Shown one piece after another: positions 7,115 to 12,767 of a stretch of DNA of 12,865 nucleotides. Positions within the stretch are counted from its first letter, which is position 1. Each line of letters begins with the position of its first letter. A program made the position numbers and the translations under genes. The DNA comes from Nocardioidaceae bacterium (GTDB lineage: Bacteria; Actinomycetota; Actinomycetes; Propionibacteriales; Nocardioidaceae), in contig JACCYS010000106.1 of the NCBI GenBank assembly GCA_013696365.1, forward strand, positions 1 to 12,865. The letters are read 5' to 3'. Under the pieces are notes generated by a model. It had not been told where the DNA came from. It made no database searches and saw only the letters and a program-made list of their open reading frames with translations.

Positions 7115-7866
7115 CCCGGCGGCTGCTGCTGCTGGGCGACCCGCAACAGCTGCCGCAGGTCAGCCAGGGCACGCACCCCGAGCCGGTCGACGACTCGGCG
7201 CTGGGCTGGCTGATCGACGAGCACGCCACGCTGCCAGCCGACCGCGGCTACTTCCTCGCCGAGACCTGGCGGATGCACCCCGCCCTGTGCGCGAAGGCCT
7301 CGCGCCTGTCGTACGAGGGGCGGCTGCACGCCCGCGAGCAGGTCACCGCGGCGCGGTTGCTCGACGGGGTGGCGCCGGGTGTCGAGGTGGTGCTGGTCGA
7401 GCACGAGGGCCGGTCGACCGAGTCCCCGGAGGAGGCCGCCGAGGTCGTCACCCAGGTCGCGCGGCTGATCGGCACCCCGTGGACGGCTCCGGACCTGTTC
7501 GAGGGCGCCCGCCCGCTGGCGGCCGAGGACTTCCTGGTGGTCGCGCCGTACAACGCGCAGGTGCAGGCGATTCGGCAGGAGCTGGATGAGCGCGACCACG
7601 GCGGCGTGCGGGTGGGCACCGTCGACAAGATCCAGGGGCAGCAGGCGCCGGTGGTGATCGTGTCGATGACCGCGTCGGCGATCGGCGACATCCCGCGCGG
7701 GGTCGACTTCCTGCTCAATCGCAACCGGGTCAACGTGGCGGTGTCGCGGGGGCAGTGGCTGGCGGTGGTGATCCGGTCGGCGGAGCTGACGCAGTACATG
7801 CCGATGTCGCCGTGGGGGCTGCTGGAGCTGGGGGCGCTCATCGGGTTGTGTAGGGGTGAGTCTTGA
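7115..7866 (+). CDS. Nuclease-helicase segment 4: C-terminal SF1 helicase motifs
   Basis: The frame resumes at RRLLLLGDPQQLPQVSQGTH (motif III) and continues through ETWRMHP (motif IV region), VDKIQGQQAPVVIVSMT (motif V) and NRNRVNVAVSRGQWLAVV (motif VI), ending at TGA 7864-7866. The frame itself is open from 6886, but the residues before 7112 do not match the family. This half holds the arginine finger and the helicase core that the Walker-containing segment needs. Confidence 0.7.
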
Positions 7867-7930
7867 CAGGGACACGACTAGCCCACTGGCATGTGACTTG
7901 TCGCTATCCTCAGGACATTCGGCCAGACGA

Positions 7931-8317
7931 CTAGATTTGGACCACGTCCACGTCGTAGGTGGCGAAGGCCGGATCGACAGTCACAAGCCGCAGCCGTTCG
8001 GTCCTGGCTTGGGCGACGAGCAACCGGTCGAACGGGTCGGTGTGGTGCATCGGCAACCGAGCCACCGCAAGGGCGTGCGAGTGCTCCACAGGCAGCGTCG
8101 TGACCCCGCTGATCTGCACCCGGCGCGGCACGTACACGTCCGGGGGGTCGGGCAACGCCAGCCTGCCCAGCGCCCACTTCAGCGCGATCTCCCAGGAGCT
8201 TGCCGCTGAGAGGATGAGCTCGTTGGCGGTGTCCTCGACGAGGGCGAGGGAGCGGCCCAGCCGCTCCGGTGTGACCTGCATCCACAAGAACACGTGCGTA
8301 TCGAGCAGCAGCCTCAC
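7931..8317 (-). CDS. vapC: PIN-domain ribonuclease toxin (VapC family), second copy
   Basis: This complete 128-residue PIN protein is of the common LLLDTHVFLW subgroup. Acidic residues are D6, E43 in SAASSWEIALK, D94/D97 in HHTDPFDRLL and D115 in LVTVDPAF. It starts with GTG 8315-8317, overlapping the antitoxin stop by 4 bases (GTGA). It is convergent with the nuclease-helicase, whose stop is only 64 bases away. The sequence is quite different from the other two PIN proteins in the window, so this is an independent acquisition rather than a local duplication. The RNA target is unknown. Confidence 0.9.
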   Translation of the reverse strand: MRLLLDTHVFLWMQVTPERLGRSLALVEDTANELILSAASSWEIALKWALGRLALPDPPDVYVPRRVQISGVTTLPVEHSHALAVARLPMHHTDPFDRLLVAQARTERLRLVTVDPAFATYDVDVVQI

Positions 8318-8541
8318 GACTCGAAGCCACGCAGCAACTCGTCGGGCAGCGGCTCGTCGAAGTCGTCGGGCACCTGGAAGACTCCGCGGTCCAAGCCCAG
8401 CTGGCGTGGCTGCTGATCGTGCACTGGCACGAGGCGGGCGACCACCCGCCCCCCGTTGCGGATGCTGACCTCACGGCCGAGGGCCACCTCTCGCAGCAAC
8501 TTCGACAGGTGCGTCTTCGCCTCGTGTACGCCAACCTCCAT
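8314..8541 (-). CDS. vapB: Phd-type antitoxin (VapB), second copy
   Basis: This 75-residue antitoxin has the classic Phd start VGVHEAKTHLSKLLREV and EVSIRNGGRVVARLVPV (residues 3-39), then a short acidic toxin-binding tail ending in LPDELLRGFES. It pairs with the PIN toxin through a 4-base overlap. ATG 8541 is well placed; the Shine-Dalgarno match ahead of it is weak. A pair of 9-base direct repeats at 8555-8575 lies immediately upstream and is the likely autoregulatory operator. Confidence 0.9.
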   Translation of the reverse strand: MEVGVHEAKTHLSKLLREVALGREVSIRNGGRVVARLVPVHDQQPRQLGLDRGVFQVPDDFDEPLPDELLRGFES

Positions 8542-8554
8542 CGCTTCAGCCTAG

Positions 8555-8575
8555 GGTTAGTCCGCAGGTTAGTCC
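8555..8575 (-). promoter_or_regulatory. Direct-repeat operator of the second vapBC pair
   Basis: GGTTAGTCC occurs twice (8555-8563 and 8567-8575) with a 12-base period, starting 14 bases before the vapB start. On the - strand the repeats contain TAACCT, a possible -10 box, so repressor binding would block the promoter. The spacing of roughly one helical turn suits a dimeric antitoxin. Confidence 0.55.
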
Positions 8576-8638
8576 AGGCCCATCCCGACGCGCAGCTTGA
8601 CCCGTCTCGAAGCTTGCGAGATGACAGCCGGTGCGGAC

Positions 8639-9099
8639 TCAGTAGCCGAAGATGTGCACGCTGAGCACGTCGACCTCTCGGCGTGGCTCACCGAAGAAGG
8701 CGCCGATGCGCCGTACGACCTTGGGGTAGGGGCGCTCGCGAACGGCACCTGACTCGTTTTGTAACGCCAGCGGCACCACGAGGAACAGGTGCTGAGCGTT
8801 TACCGCGATGTGCGCCTTCCACAGGTCCTTGAGGTCGTGGTTGTTGGCCGTGGTCCCCCCACGCTCGACCTCGGCGATGACACCGCGCCCCGGAGCGATC
8901 TCGAAGAAGAAGTCCGGCCTGGCTTGCGTCACCAGTCCGTCCTGCGGCGTCAGCACGACCTCGGATCCAAATCCGAGCCGAGCCACCAGGAGAGTCCCAA
9001 CGGTGTCCTGGACGACAGGCGTGAGCGCACGAACTGTGCTGACTCCGCCACGGTGCGGGTTTGGCAGCTCACCGATACGAAGCTACCGATTGACCCCAA
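8639..9099 (-). pseudogene. Nuclease-like protein of unknown function (ERGGTTxNNHDLKDLWK family), one frameshift
   Basis: The intact part (GTG 8986 to stop 8639, 115 residues) reads ARPDFFFEIAPGRGVIAEVE then RGGTTANNHDLKDLWKAHI, with HLFLVVP and a C-terminal VHIFGY. I recognise this as a common actinobacterial hypothetical family. The PD...ExE pattern (P24-D25, E39, E41) resembles a restriction-endonuclease-like fold, but that is inference. The N-terminus is out of frame: from TTG 9099 the - strand reads IGSFVSVSCQTRTVAESAQF, which fits the family start. Restoring one lost base near 9027-9030 joins the two into a 153-residue protein, about the family's length as I recall it. Without repair, only the shorter form could be made. 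The flanking genes are vapB on one side and the divergent EcsC cluster on the other. Confidence 0.6.
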
Positions 9100-9139
9100 T
9101 CACGAGCGAAGCGCGTCCCGAGCAAATTCCGGGTGCGCG

Positions 9140-9245
9140 ATGGCAGCAGACCAGCAGCTGCTCGAGGTCCCTGTACGACGTGCGCCGCATCGGGCAGGAT
9201 CGCGGGATTGCCGCGTCATGGGGGCGTGGCCACGAGAGGATCTGA
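9140..9245 (+). pseudogene. Tiny ORF just upstream of the EcsC gene, one-base frameshift
   Basis: ATG 9140 reads MAADQQLLEV. If one C of the CCC at 9169-9171 is removed, the frame continues LYDVRRIGQDRGIAASWGRG and ends at TGA 9243-9245, one base before the EcsC start. The result would be a 34-residue peptide with sensible composition and codon use. I do not recognise it. The tight spacing to the next gene and the fit of a one-base repair are the only support; it may equally be an upstream leader or chance. Confidence 0.25.
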
Positions 9246-9246
9246 C

Positions 9247-10422
9247 GTGGCTGAGGACAGCACGCACACCGGGCTCACCAGGATGTCTGACTATGAAGCC
9301 AAGGCATGGCAGGCGGCGATTAATGCGCTCGAACGCAAGTCCAGCAGGCGACGTCTCCCGCGGCGACTGCGAAAGGTCGGCAGTCAGGCCCAAGAGCTCG
9401 CGGCCACCTCCTGGGACCGCGCGCCGGGCACGGAGTCGATGGAGCAACTGTTCGGCCGTGCCATCCACGGCTTGCGGGTGCTGACCTTCGACCCGGCGCT
9501 GAACAGCGTCGACGTGGCCAAGGTCGAGCGCCGCTACGCCGCCCAGCATCCCGACGTCGGGTCGCTGGCGGATGTGCAGCTCCTCGACCTGCGCGTCTGT
9601 GACACCGCACTGCCGCGCGTCCGGGCGAGGTACGCGGCGATGGCCGCCGGCCAGGGCGGCGCCACCGCGGTCGCGGTCACCGGGGCGGTCGTCTCCTCCA
9701 CGGTCACCGGTGGGGTGACCGCATCAGCAGCGATCGCCGCGGTGGCGGCCGATGCAGCGGCCACGTTGGCTTTCATGGGGCGCATCACCGCCCTCGTCGC
9801 CGCGCACTACGGCTACGACGTACGCGAGCCGGAGGAGGAGGTCTTCGCCCTCGGTGTCCTGTCCTTGGCCTCCGCCGGTATTCAGGGCGGCAAGACCCAA
9901 ACCCTGCGGTCGCTGTCCCGGCTCACCCAGCAGATGATGCGCCAGGCCACCTGGACACAGCTCCGCGGCCACCAGCTGGTCGGCGTTATCGAGAAGGTCT
10001 ACCTCGCGCTCGGCTTCCAGCTCGCCAAGACCAAGCTTGCCCAAGCCGTGCCCGTCGCCGGCGTGGTGCTTAACGCCGGCCTTAGCGCCCAGCTCGCCGA
10101 TCAGACTTTCCGACGAGCCGGCGATGCGCGTACCGCCTGCGCTTCTTGTCCGAGAAGTACGGCATCGACCCCGCGGCCTGGCTCGAGCAGACCACTTCGG
10201 CAGGTCCGGACGACCACGAAGCGGTCGTCGACGTCGCCGAGATCGTCGCCGGCGAGGTGGTCGATGTGCCGCCCGCCACCGCCGTACGAATCGACGAAAG
10301 CCTCGGGGGCACACCGGACGGCAAGCAGGTGGACCGCGTCGTCGGGCTGGTCGAGGAGCGCATCGGATCCGACCTCGCCCCCTGGCCGGGAGGCTGGCCG
10401 AACGACATCGAGCTGGCGTTGA
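9247..10422 (+). CDS. EcsC-family protein, C-terminus frameshifted
   Basis: The first 293 or so residues match the EcsC family: SDYEAKAWQAAI at the start, VERRYAAQHPDVGSLADV, a long Ala/Val/Gly-rich segment (about residues 137-178) that is probably membrane-associated, then HYGYDVREPEEEVFALGVLS and KLAQAVPVAGVVLNAGL. The family is named after EcsC of Bacillus subtilis; its biochemical role is unclear. GTG 9247 has AGAGGA upstream (8-9 bases), so I prefer it to ATG 9283. After GDA near 10124-10130 this frame turns into nonsense up to 10422, whereas the next frame continues with YRLRFLSEKYGIDP, the usual family end. One missing base there explains it. Repaired, the frame stays open into the following HhH gene, so an EcsC-HhH fusion cannot be excluded. 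Confidence 0.7.
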   Translation: MAEDSTHTGLTRMSDYEAKAWQAAINALERKSSRRRLPRRLRKVGSQAQELAATSWDRAPGTESMEQLFGRAIHGLRVLTFDPALNSVDVAKVERRYAAQHPDVGSLADVQLLDLRVCDTALPRVRARYAAMAAGQGGATAVAVTGAVVSSTVTGGVTASAAIAAVAADAAATLAFMGRITALVAAHYGYDVREPEEEVFALGVLSLASAGIQGGKTQTLRSLSRLTQQMMRQATWTQLRGHQLVGVIEKVYLALGFQLAKTKLAQAVPVAGVVLNAGLSAQLADQTFRRAGDARTACASCPRSTASTPRPGSSRPLRQVRTTTKRSSTSPRSSPARWSMCRPPPPYESTKASGAHRTASRWTASSGWSRSASDPTSPPGREAGRTTSSWR

Positions 10423-10946
10423 TCGACGCCGTCTTGTCGATCCGCGCCAACTACGGCTCGCCGGCAACCGGTGTGCGCCGGCGCTGCGCCCTGTGGCGGG
10501 AAGAACGCGGCGGGGGCGCCTGCGACGACCTCACCGAGCTGGCCCAGCGGGAAGGGGAGGAGCTGTCGGCACTGCTCGACAACGAGCAGCGGCTGTCCGG
10601 GGGCCAGCTGAAAACGGCTGCGATCGTCGAGGCCGCCGTCAACCTCAGGGACGTCGGTGTGCGGCACGCTGCCGACATCGACCCGCAGTCGCGCGAGCAC
10701 AAGCGGGCCTACACCAAGGTGAAGGGGCTCGGCGGCGTGACCTGGGAGTACCTGCTCATGCTGCTGGGCAAGCCGGGGGTCAAGGCCGACACGCGGATCC
10801 GCGCGTTTGTGGCCGAGGCGCTGGAGGTGTCCGACGTGGACGCTCGTACGGCGCGCGAGCTGGTTCTGGCCGCGGCGGATCGGCTTGGCCACGACCCGAG
10901 CCAGCTCGACCACGCCATCTGGCTGCACATGCGGTCGTGTGGGTGA
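10329..10946 (+). CDS. Helix-hairpin-helix (HhH-GPD-like) protein of unknown function
   Basis: From GTG 10329 this gives 205 residues. WPGGWPNDIELALIDAVLS opens an all-helical region. Residues 128-161 read YTKVKGLGGVTWEYLLMLLG then KPGVKADTRIRAFV, a hairpin with a downstream aspartate (D154), as in the HhH-GPD DNA glycosylase fold. It ends LDHAIWLHM. Similar proteins of about 200 residues are frequent in actinobacteria and, as far as I know, uncharacterised; DNA binding is inferred from the hairpin. The frame is open upstream to TTG 10146 and includes the displaced EcsC end, so GTG 10266 (GAGG ahead of it) or a fused product are alternatives. The stop overlaps an ATG (TGATG), suggesting translational coupling to the next small gene. 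Confidence 0.65.
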   Translation: MDRVVGLVEERIGSDLAPWPGGWPNDIELALIDAVLSIRANYGSPATGVRRRCALWREERGGGACDDLTELAQREGEELSALLDNEQRLSGGQLKTAAIVEAAVNLRDVGVRHAADIDPQSREHKRAYTKVKGLGGVTWEYLLMLLGKPGVKADTRIRAFVAEALEVSDVDARTARELVLAAADRLGHDPSQLDHAIWLHMRSCG

Positions 10947-11126
10947 TGCCGGACCCCAACCTGGCTCGACGACTGGGTTCGGCGCCTGCCGATCCGGGAC
11001 ACACCCGCCGAATGTCTTGCCGGCCGGGCGCGGGTATGGGCGAGAGTGGTCAAAGACGACAACGCCACGCCGAGTTGGGCTGTCGTTTATGACCACTGTC
11101 GAGGGGCGGCTCCCGGGTATCGGTAA
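10946..11126 (+). pseudogene. Small ORF coupled to the HhH gene by TGATG, one-base frameshift
   Basis: ATG 10946-10948 shares its A with the stop of the HhH gene. As written it reads MPDP and then shifts. Removing one C from CCCC at 10954-10957 gives MPDPTWLDDWVRRLPIRDTP, continuing through CLAGRARVWARVVKDDNATP and WAVVYDHCRGAAPGYR to TAA 11124-11126, 59 residues in all. Codon use is strongly GC-biased and the overlap is of the usual actinobacterial operon type, so I think it was a real gene. I do not recognise a domain. Its function would probably be tied to the HhH protein. Confidence 0.45.
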
Positions 11127-11185
11127 GTCCGGTTTGTACGTGGTGGCCGGCGGATGGACGATCTGGTTAACGGAATCGGCGGTAG

Positions 11186-11527
11186 TCAGATCTCCAGGAA
11201 GATGCGCAGCACCCGGCCCACAGCAGCCAGACCTACGACATCCACCATCCCGAGGCGCCGCACGAGGCGCGCCGCACTCACCGAGCGCACGTCCTCGCAG
11301 CGCGCGTACGAGATCTCCTGCAGCCCATTCTCGGCGGTCGGCTCTAGTTCTACCCGTGTGGGCAGGTCGTGGCTGGTGCGGGTGAGGGGGACAACGACAA
11401 CCGTCTGCGCGTGCCGATTCCACCGGTCGGCGGAGATAACCAACGCCGGACGGCGCCACCCTTGCTCGTGCCCGACCGGCTCACCGAGGTCGAGCAGCCA
11501 GACCTCGCCACGGATGGGCTCACTCAT
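11186..11527 (-). CDS. mazF: MazF/PemK-type endoribonuclease toxin
   Basis: This is a complete 113-residue MazF. RGEVWLLDLG opens the SH3-like barrel (residues 6-15), RRPALVISADRWN follows at about 25-37, VVVVPLTRT at 43-51 and the conserved ISYARCEDVRSVSAARL segment in the second half. MazF toxins cut single-stranded RNA at short sequences and are blocked by their antitoxin. ATG 11527 overlaps the antitoxin stop by 8 bases, and the same overlap leaves little room for another start. No frameshift is seen. The cleavage specificity cannot be read from the sequence. Confidence 0.9.
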   Translation of the reverse strand: MSEPIRGEVWLLDLGEPVGHEQGWRRPALVISADRWNRHAQTVVVVPLTRTSHDLPTRVELEPTAENGLQEISYARCEDVRSVSAARLVRRLGMVDVVGLAAVGRVLRIFLEI

Positions 11528-11738
11528 CGGCTAGGCCGTCGCGGACCGTGTTGTCCCATCCGTCGTCATCCACGGACTCGCGGCGTGAAAGTGCCTCGCG
11601 GGTCTCGTCCCAGAAAATGGCAACCTCGTAGGCGTCGAGGGCCCGCGAGACGACATCACCGATGCTCGAGCCAGTGGTTCGGGCCAAGGAAGCGGCCCGT
11701 GACCGTGTTTCGAGAGACACGCGTACTGTTGTCGCCAT
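11520..11738 (-). CDS. mazE: Ribbon-helix-helix antitoxin (MazE-like)
   Basis: This 72-residue protein starts TTVRVSLETRSRAASLARTT and continues SSIGDVVSRALDAYE, a ribbon (residues 3-9) followed by two helices as in RHH DNA-binding antitoxins. The acidic tail (SVDDDGWDNTVRDGLADE) would occupy the MazF groove. It overlaps mazF by 8 bases. ATG 11738 has no Shine-Dalgarno sequence but has TATGCT ending exactly six bases upstream, so the message is probably leaderless. Three regularly spaced half-sites at 11746-11776 cover this promoter and are good candidates for autoregulation. Confidence 0.88.
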   Translation of the reverse strand: MATTVRVSLETRSRAASLARTTGSSIGDVVSRALDAYEVAIFWDETREALSRRESVDDDGWDNTVRDGLADE

Positions 11739-11745
11739 CGGGTAA

Positions 11746-11777
11746 GCATACGCCTGCGCATATGAGAACGTATACGT
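11746..11777 (-). promoter_or_regulatory. mazEF promoter and three-site operator
   Basis: On the + strand GCATACG (11746), GCATATG (11758) and GTATACG (11770) recur with an exact 12-base period; the last lies in the perfect palindrome ACGTATACGT (11768-11777). On the - strand the first site contains TATGCT, a -10 box six bases from the mazE ATG. Evenly phased half-sites over the promoter are the usual target of RHH antitoxins. Confidence 0.6.
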
Positions 11778-11828
11778 CTAGGTCTATTGACCTCCGCCCT
11801 GAGCACCCTCCGTTCGCTTTTGAGGGCG

Positions 11829-12054
11829 AACGCCGAGCCAGGTCGGTCAGGTCGTCGAGCCCGGCCGCAGCCCGCTGTGATTCCAACTTTCCCGCCAGCG
11901 TGAGCCCCCGCACCGCCGACAGCACCTCGGCGTCCACCAGGAACGGAGCCACGAGGCCACCCCCCTGGCGCATCGCCGTACGTGCACGTCCTCCGACCTC
12001 TCCGTCGTCCGCGAGGGCCAGAACCACGACGCTGCTGTCGACGACCACCGTCAC
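11829..12054 (-). pseudogene. vapC: Truncated PIN-domain toxin (VapC), third copy
   Basis: The first 75 residues are a normal PIN start: TVVVDSSVVVLAL with D6, LVDAEVLSAVRGL with E43, and DDLTDLARR. The remaining acidic residues (expected near positions 94 and 115) are absent. The frame runs on to 11656 through mazE promoter and antisense mazE sequence that has no PIN similarity. A hairpin (CGTTCGC/GCGAACG, 11811-11832) marks the break. The gene starts with GTG 12052-12054 and overlaps its antitoxin stop by 4 bases. Without half the active site it cannot be a working nuclease, so this is a deletion remnant, probably made when mazEF or the IS element arrived. Confidence 0.75.
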
Positions 12055-12265
12055 CGGGCATCCCGGTCGGCCCGGATCAGCCGAGCAACGTTATCGACGC
12101 TCAACGAACCTCCCTGGCGGCTCTCTGCCCGACGCAGGACCTCGTCGATCGTCTGCCGGCGTGCGTCCTTGCTCAATCGACCGAGCAGGTACTCCTGCAG
12201 CGACTGCCCGGCGCCCCGGCCCGTGCGCGCAGCGTTGCGTGGACGTCGGCAGGTCGGCGAGCCAC
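12051..12265 (-). pseudogene. vapB: Damaged FitA/VapB-type antitoxin
   Basis: The C-terminal two thirds read GQSLQEYLLGRLSKDARRQT, then a charged tail ending SVDNVARLIRADRDAR, typical for FitA-like antitoxins. Upstream the family sequence VHATLRARAGAPG is one base out of frame; restoring a base in the run at 12207-12209 reconnects it. The usual first strand (an IRDLP-like stretch) is replaced by unrelated sequence near 12262, where the + strand mosaic begins. The stop overlaps the truncated vapC start by 4 bases, so the pair was once a normal vapBC module. Both partners are now broken. Confidence 0.65.
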
Positions 12266-12278
12266 CGAGCCGCGGCGG

Positions 12279-12429
12279 GTGTGGTTCCTCGGCGGACTGG
12301 TCGCCGATGCGTTGGTGTACGCGGTGCTGTCCAGCGATGTCGAGATGCACTCCTACGGCGCCGTGGCTCAGGTGACGCCGGCGGTCGCACTGCCGTTGGT
12401 CCTGCTGCTGGCCTGGCCCGCCATCGCAG
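12279..12429 (+). pseudogene. Hydrophobic membrane-protein-like fragment
   Basis: From GTG 12279 the frame reads WFLGGLVADALVYAVLSSDV and later VALPLVLLLAWPAIA, two hydrophobic stretches that could span the membrane. No start signal is visible and it runs directly into the transposase remnant. The last part (ALPLVLLLA) could alternatively be diverged transposase. I do not recognise the parent protein. Confidence 0.35.
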
Positions 12430-12640
12430 CCGATTCCCCGCTGCTGCGCCCGGGTCTGGAACGGCTGGGCCGGTTCGGGCTCGACCTGCCCGAGCAGATC
12501 ACGTTGCACCTGGACGCCGGCTACGACTCCACCGTCACCCGCGAGTTGCTCGACGAGCTGGGCTGCACAGCGGTGATCCTCAAGAAGGGCACCCCGCTGC
12601 ATCAGCACGAGGCTGGTCATGCACGTGCCGTTGAACGCTG
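12430..12640 (+). mobile_element. IS5-family transposase remnant
   Basis: The frame reads DSPLLRPGLERLGRFGLDLP then ITLHLDAGYDSTVTRELLDE and LKKGTPL, the region around the second catalytic aspartate of IS5-type DDE transposases (HLDAGYDS). The N-terminal catalytic Asp, most of the C-terminal Glu region (VERT...W, here only AVERW) and the terminal inverted repeats are missing. It is a short internal piece that cannot transpose. The same frame joins a hydrophobic fragment on the left and a PIN-like tail on the right, so the open frame over this whole stretch is an accidental fusion. Confidence 0.65.
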
Positions 12641-12713
12641 GCTCTCGGCCGGCGTGGCGACCCTGGCCTTCGACCGCGACTTCGAGGTGGTCGGCTTCCG
12701 ACGATGGAGCTGA
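12641..12713 (+). pseudogene. Possible PIN-domain C-terminal tail
   Basis: The last residues of the frame, GVATLAFDRDFEVVGFRRWS, ending at TGA 12711-12713, resemble the final strand and helix of PIN toxins, where TFDRDF carries the last acidic residue. It follows the transposase fragment without a break in frame. This would be a fourth PIN gene, disrupted by the IS. The match is short and could be chance. Confidence 0.35.
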
Positions 12714-12767
12714 CGGTCGGCGGTGGGCGGGCGCTGGGCACCCTCGACGACGAGCCGACGTGCGCCC

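Larger units (their letters stand above)
4341..7866 (+). pseudogene. TM0106-family RecB-like nuclease / DEDD exonuclease / SF1 helicase, broken by three frameshifts
   Basis: With three one-base corrections this is one protein of about 1,174 residues. N-terminus: a RecB/Cas4-like PD-(D/E)xK nuclease (GFADFLVRD, RVCDAKLAR, QLAAY). Cys21 plus C225-x2-C228-x2-C231 give the four-cysteine pattern of Fe-S nucleases such as AddB, Cas4 and Dna2. Middle: a YprB/RNase H-like DEDD exonuclease (FFDFEGDP with D328/E330, IYHYAAYEKAAL, YNQYDCDSTLAL). C-terminus: an SF1B helicase (GPPGTGKTY Walker A, VIDEAGQ, LLLLGDPQQLP, ETWRMHP, VDKIQGQQAP, NVAVSRGQ). Its family is predicted to process DNA ends; the cellular role is not established. 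The shifts are at 5738-5741 (one G missing), about 6632-6634 and 7112-7114 (one extra base each). Every motif survives, so either the damage is recent or the reads are wrong. GTG 4341 is chosen by family pattern; TTG 4317 and GTG 4362 are alternatives. Confidence 0.85.

Noticed and set aside
7861..7930. Promoter with TTGACA at 7863-7868
   Set aside because: No -10 box lies at suitable spacing and the only downstream sequence is the 3' end of a convergent vapC.
10101..11459. Long - strand frame (452 codons) under the EcsC/HhH genes
   Set aside because: It is antisense to recognisable EcsC and HhH motifs and overlaps mazF in another frame; composition is that of a shadow frame.
11369..12634. 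Long + strand frame (421 codons) across mazEF, vapBC and the mosaic
   Set aside because: It is antisense to clear mazE, mazF and vapC sequence and shows no domain.
12430..12640. Complete insertion sequence
   Set aside because: Only an internal part of the transposase is present; no terminal inverted repeats, target duplication or full catalytic triad was found.
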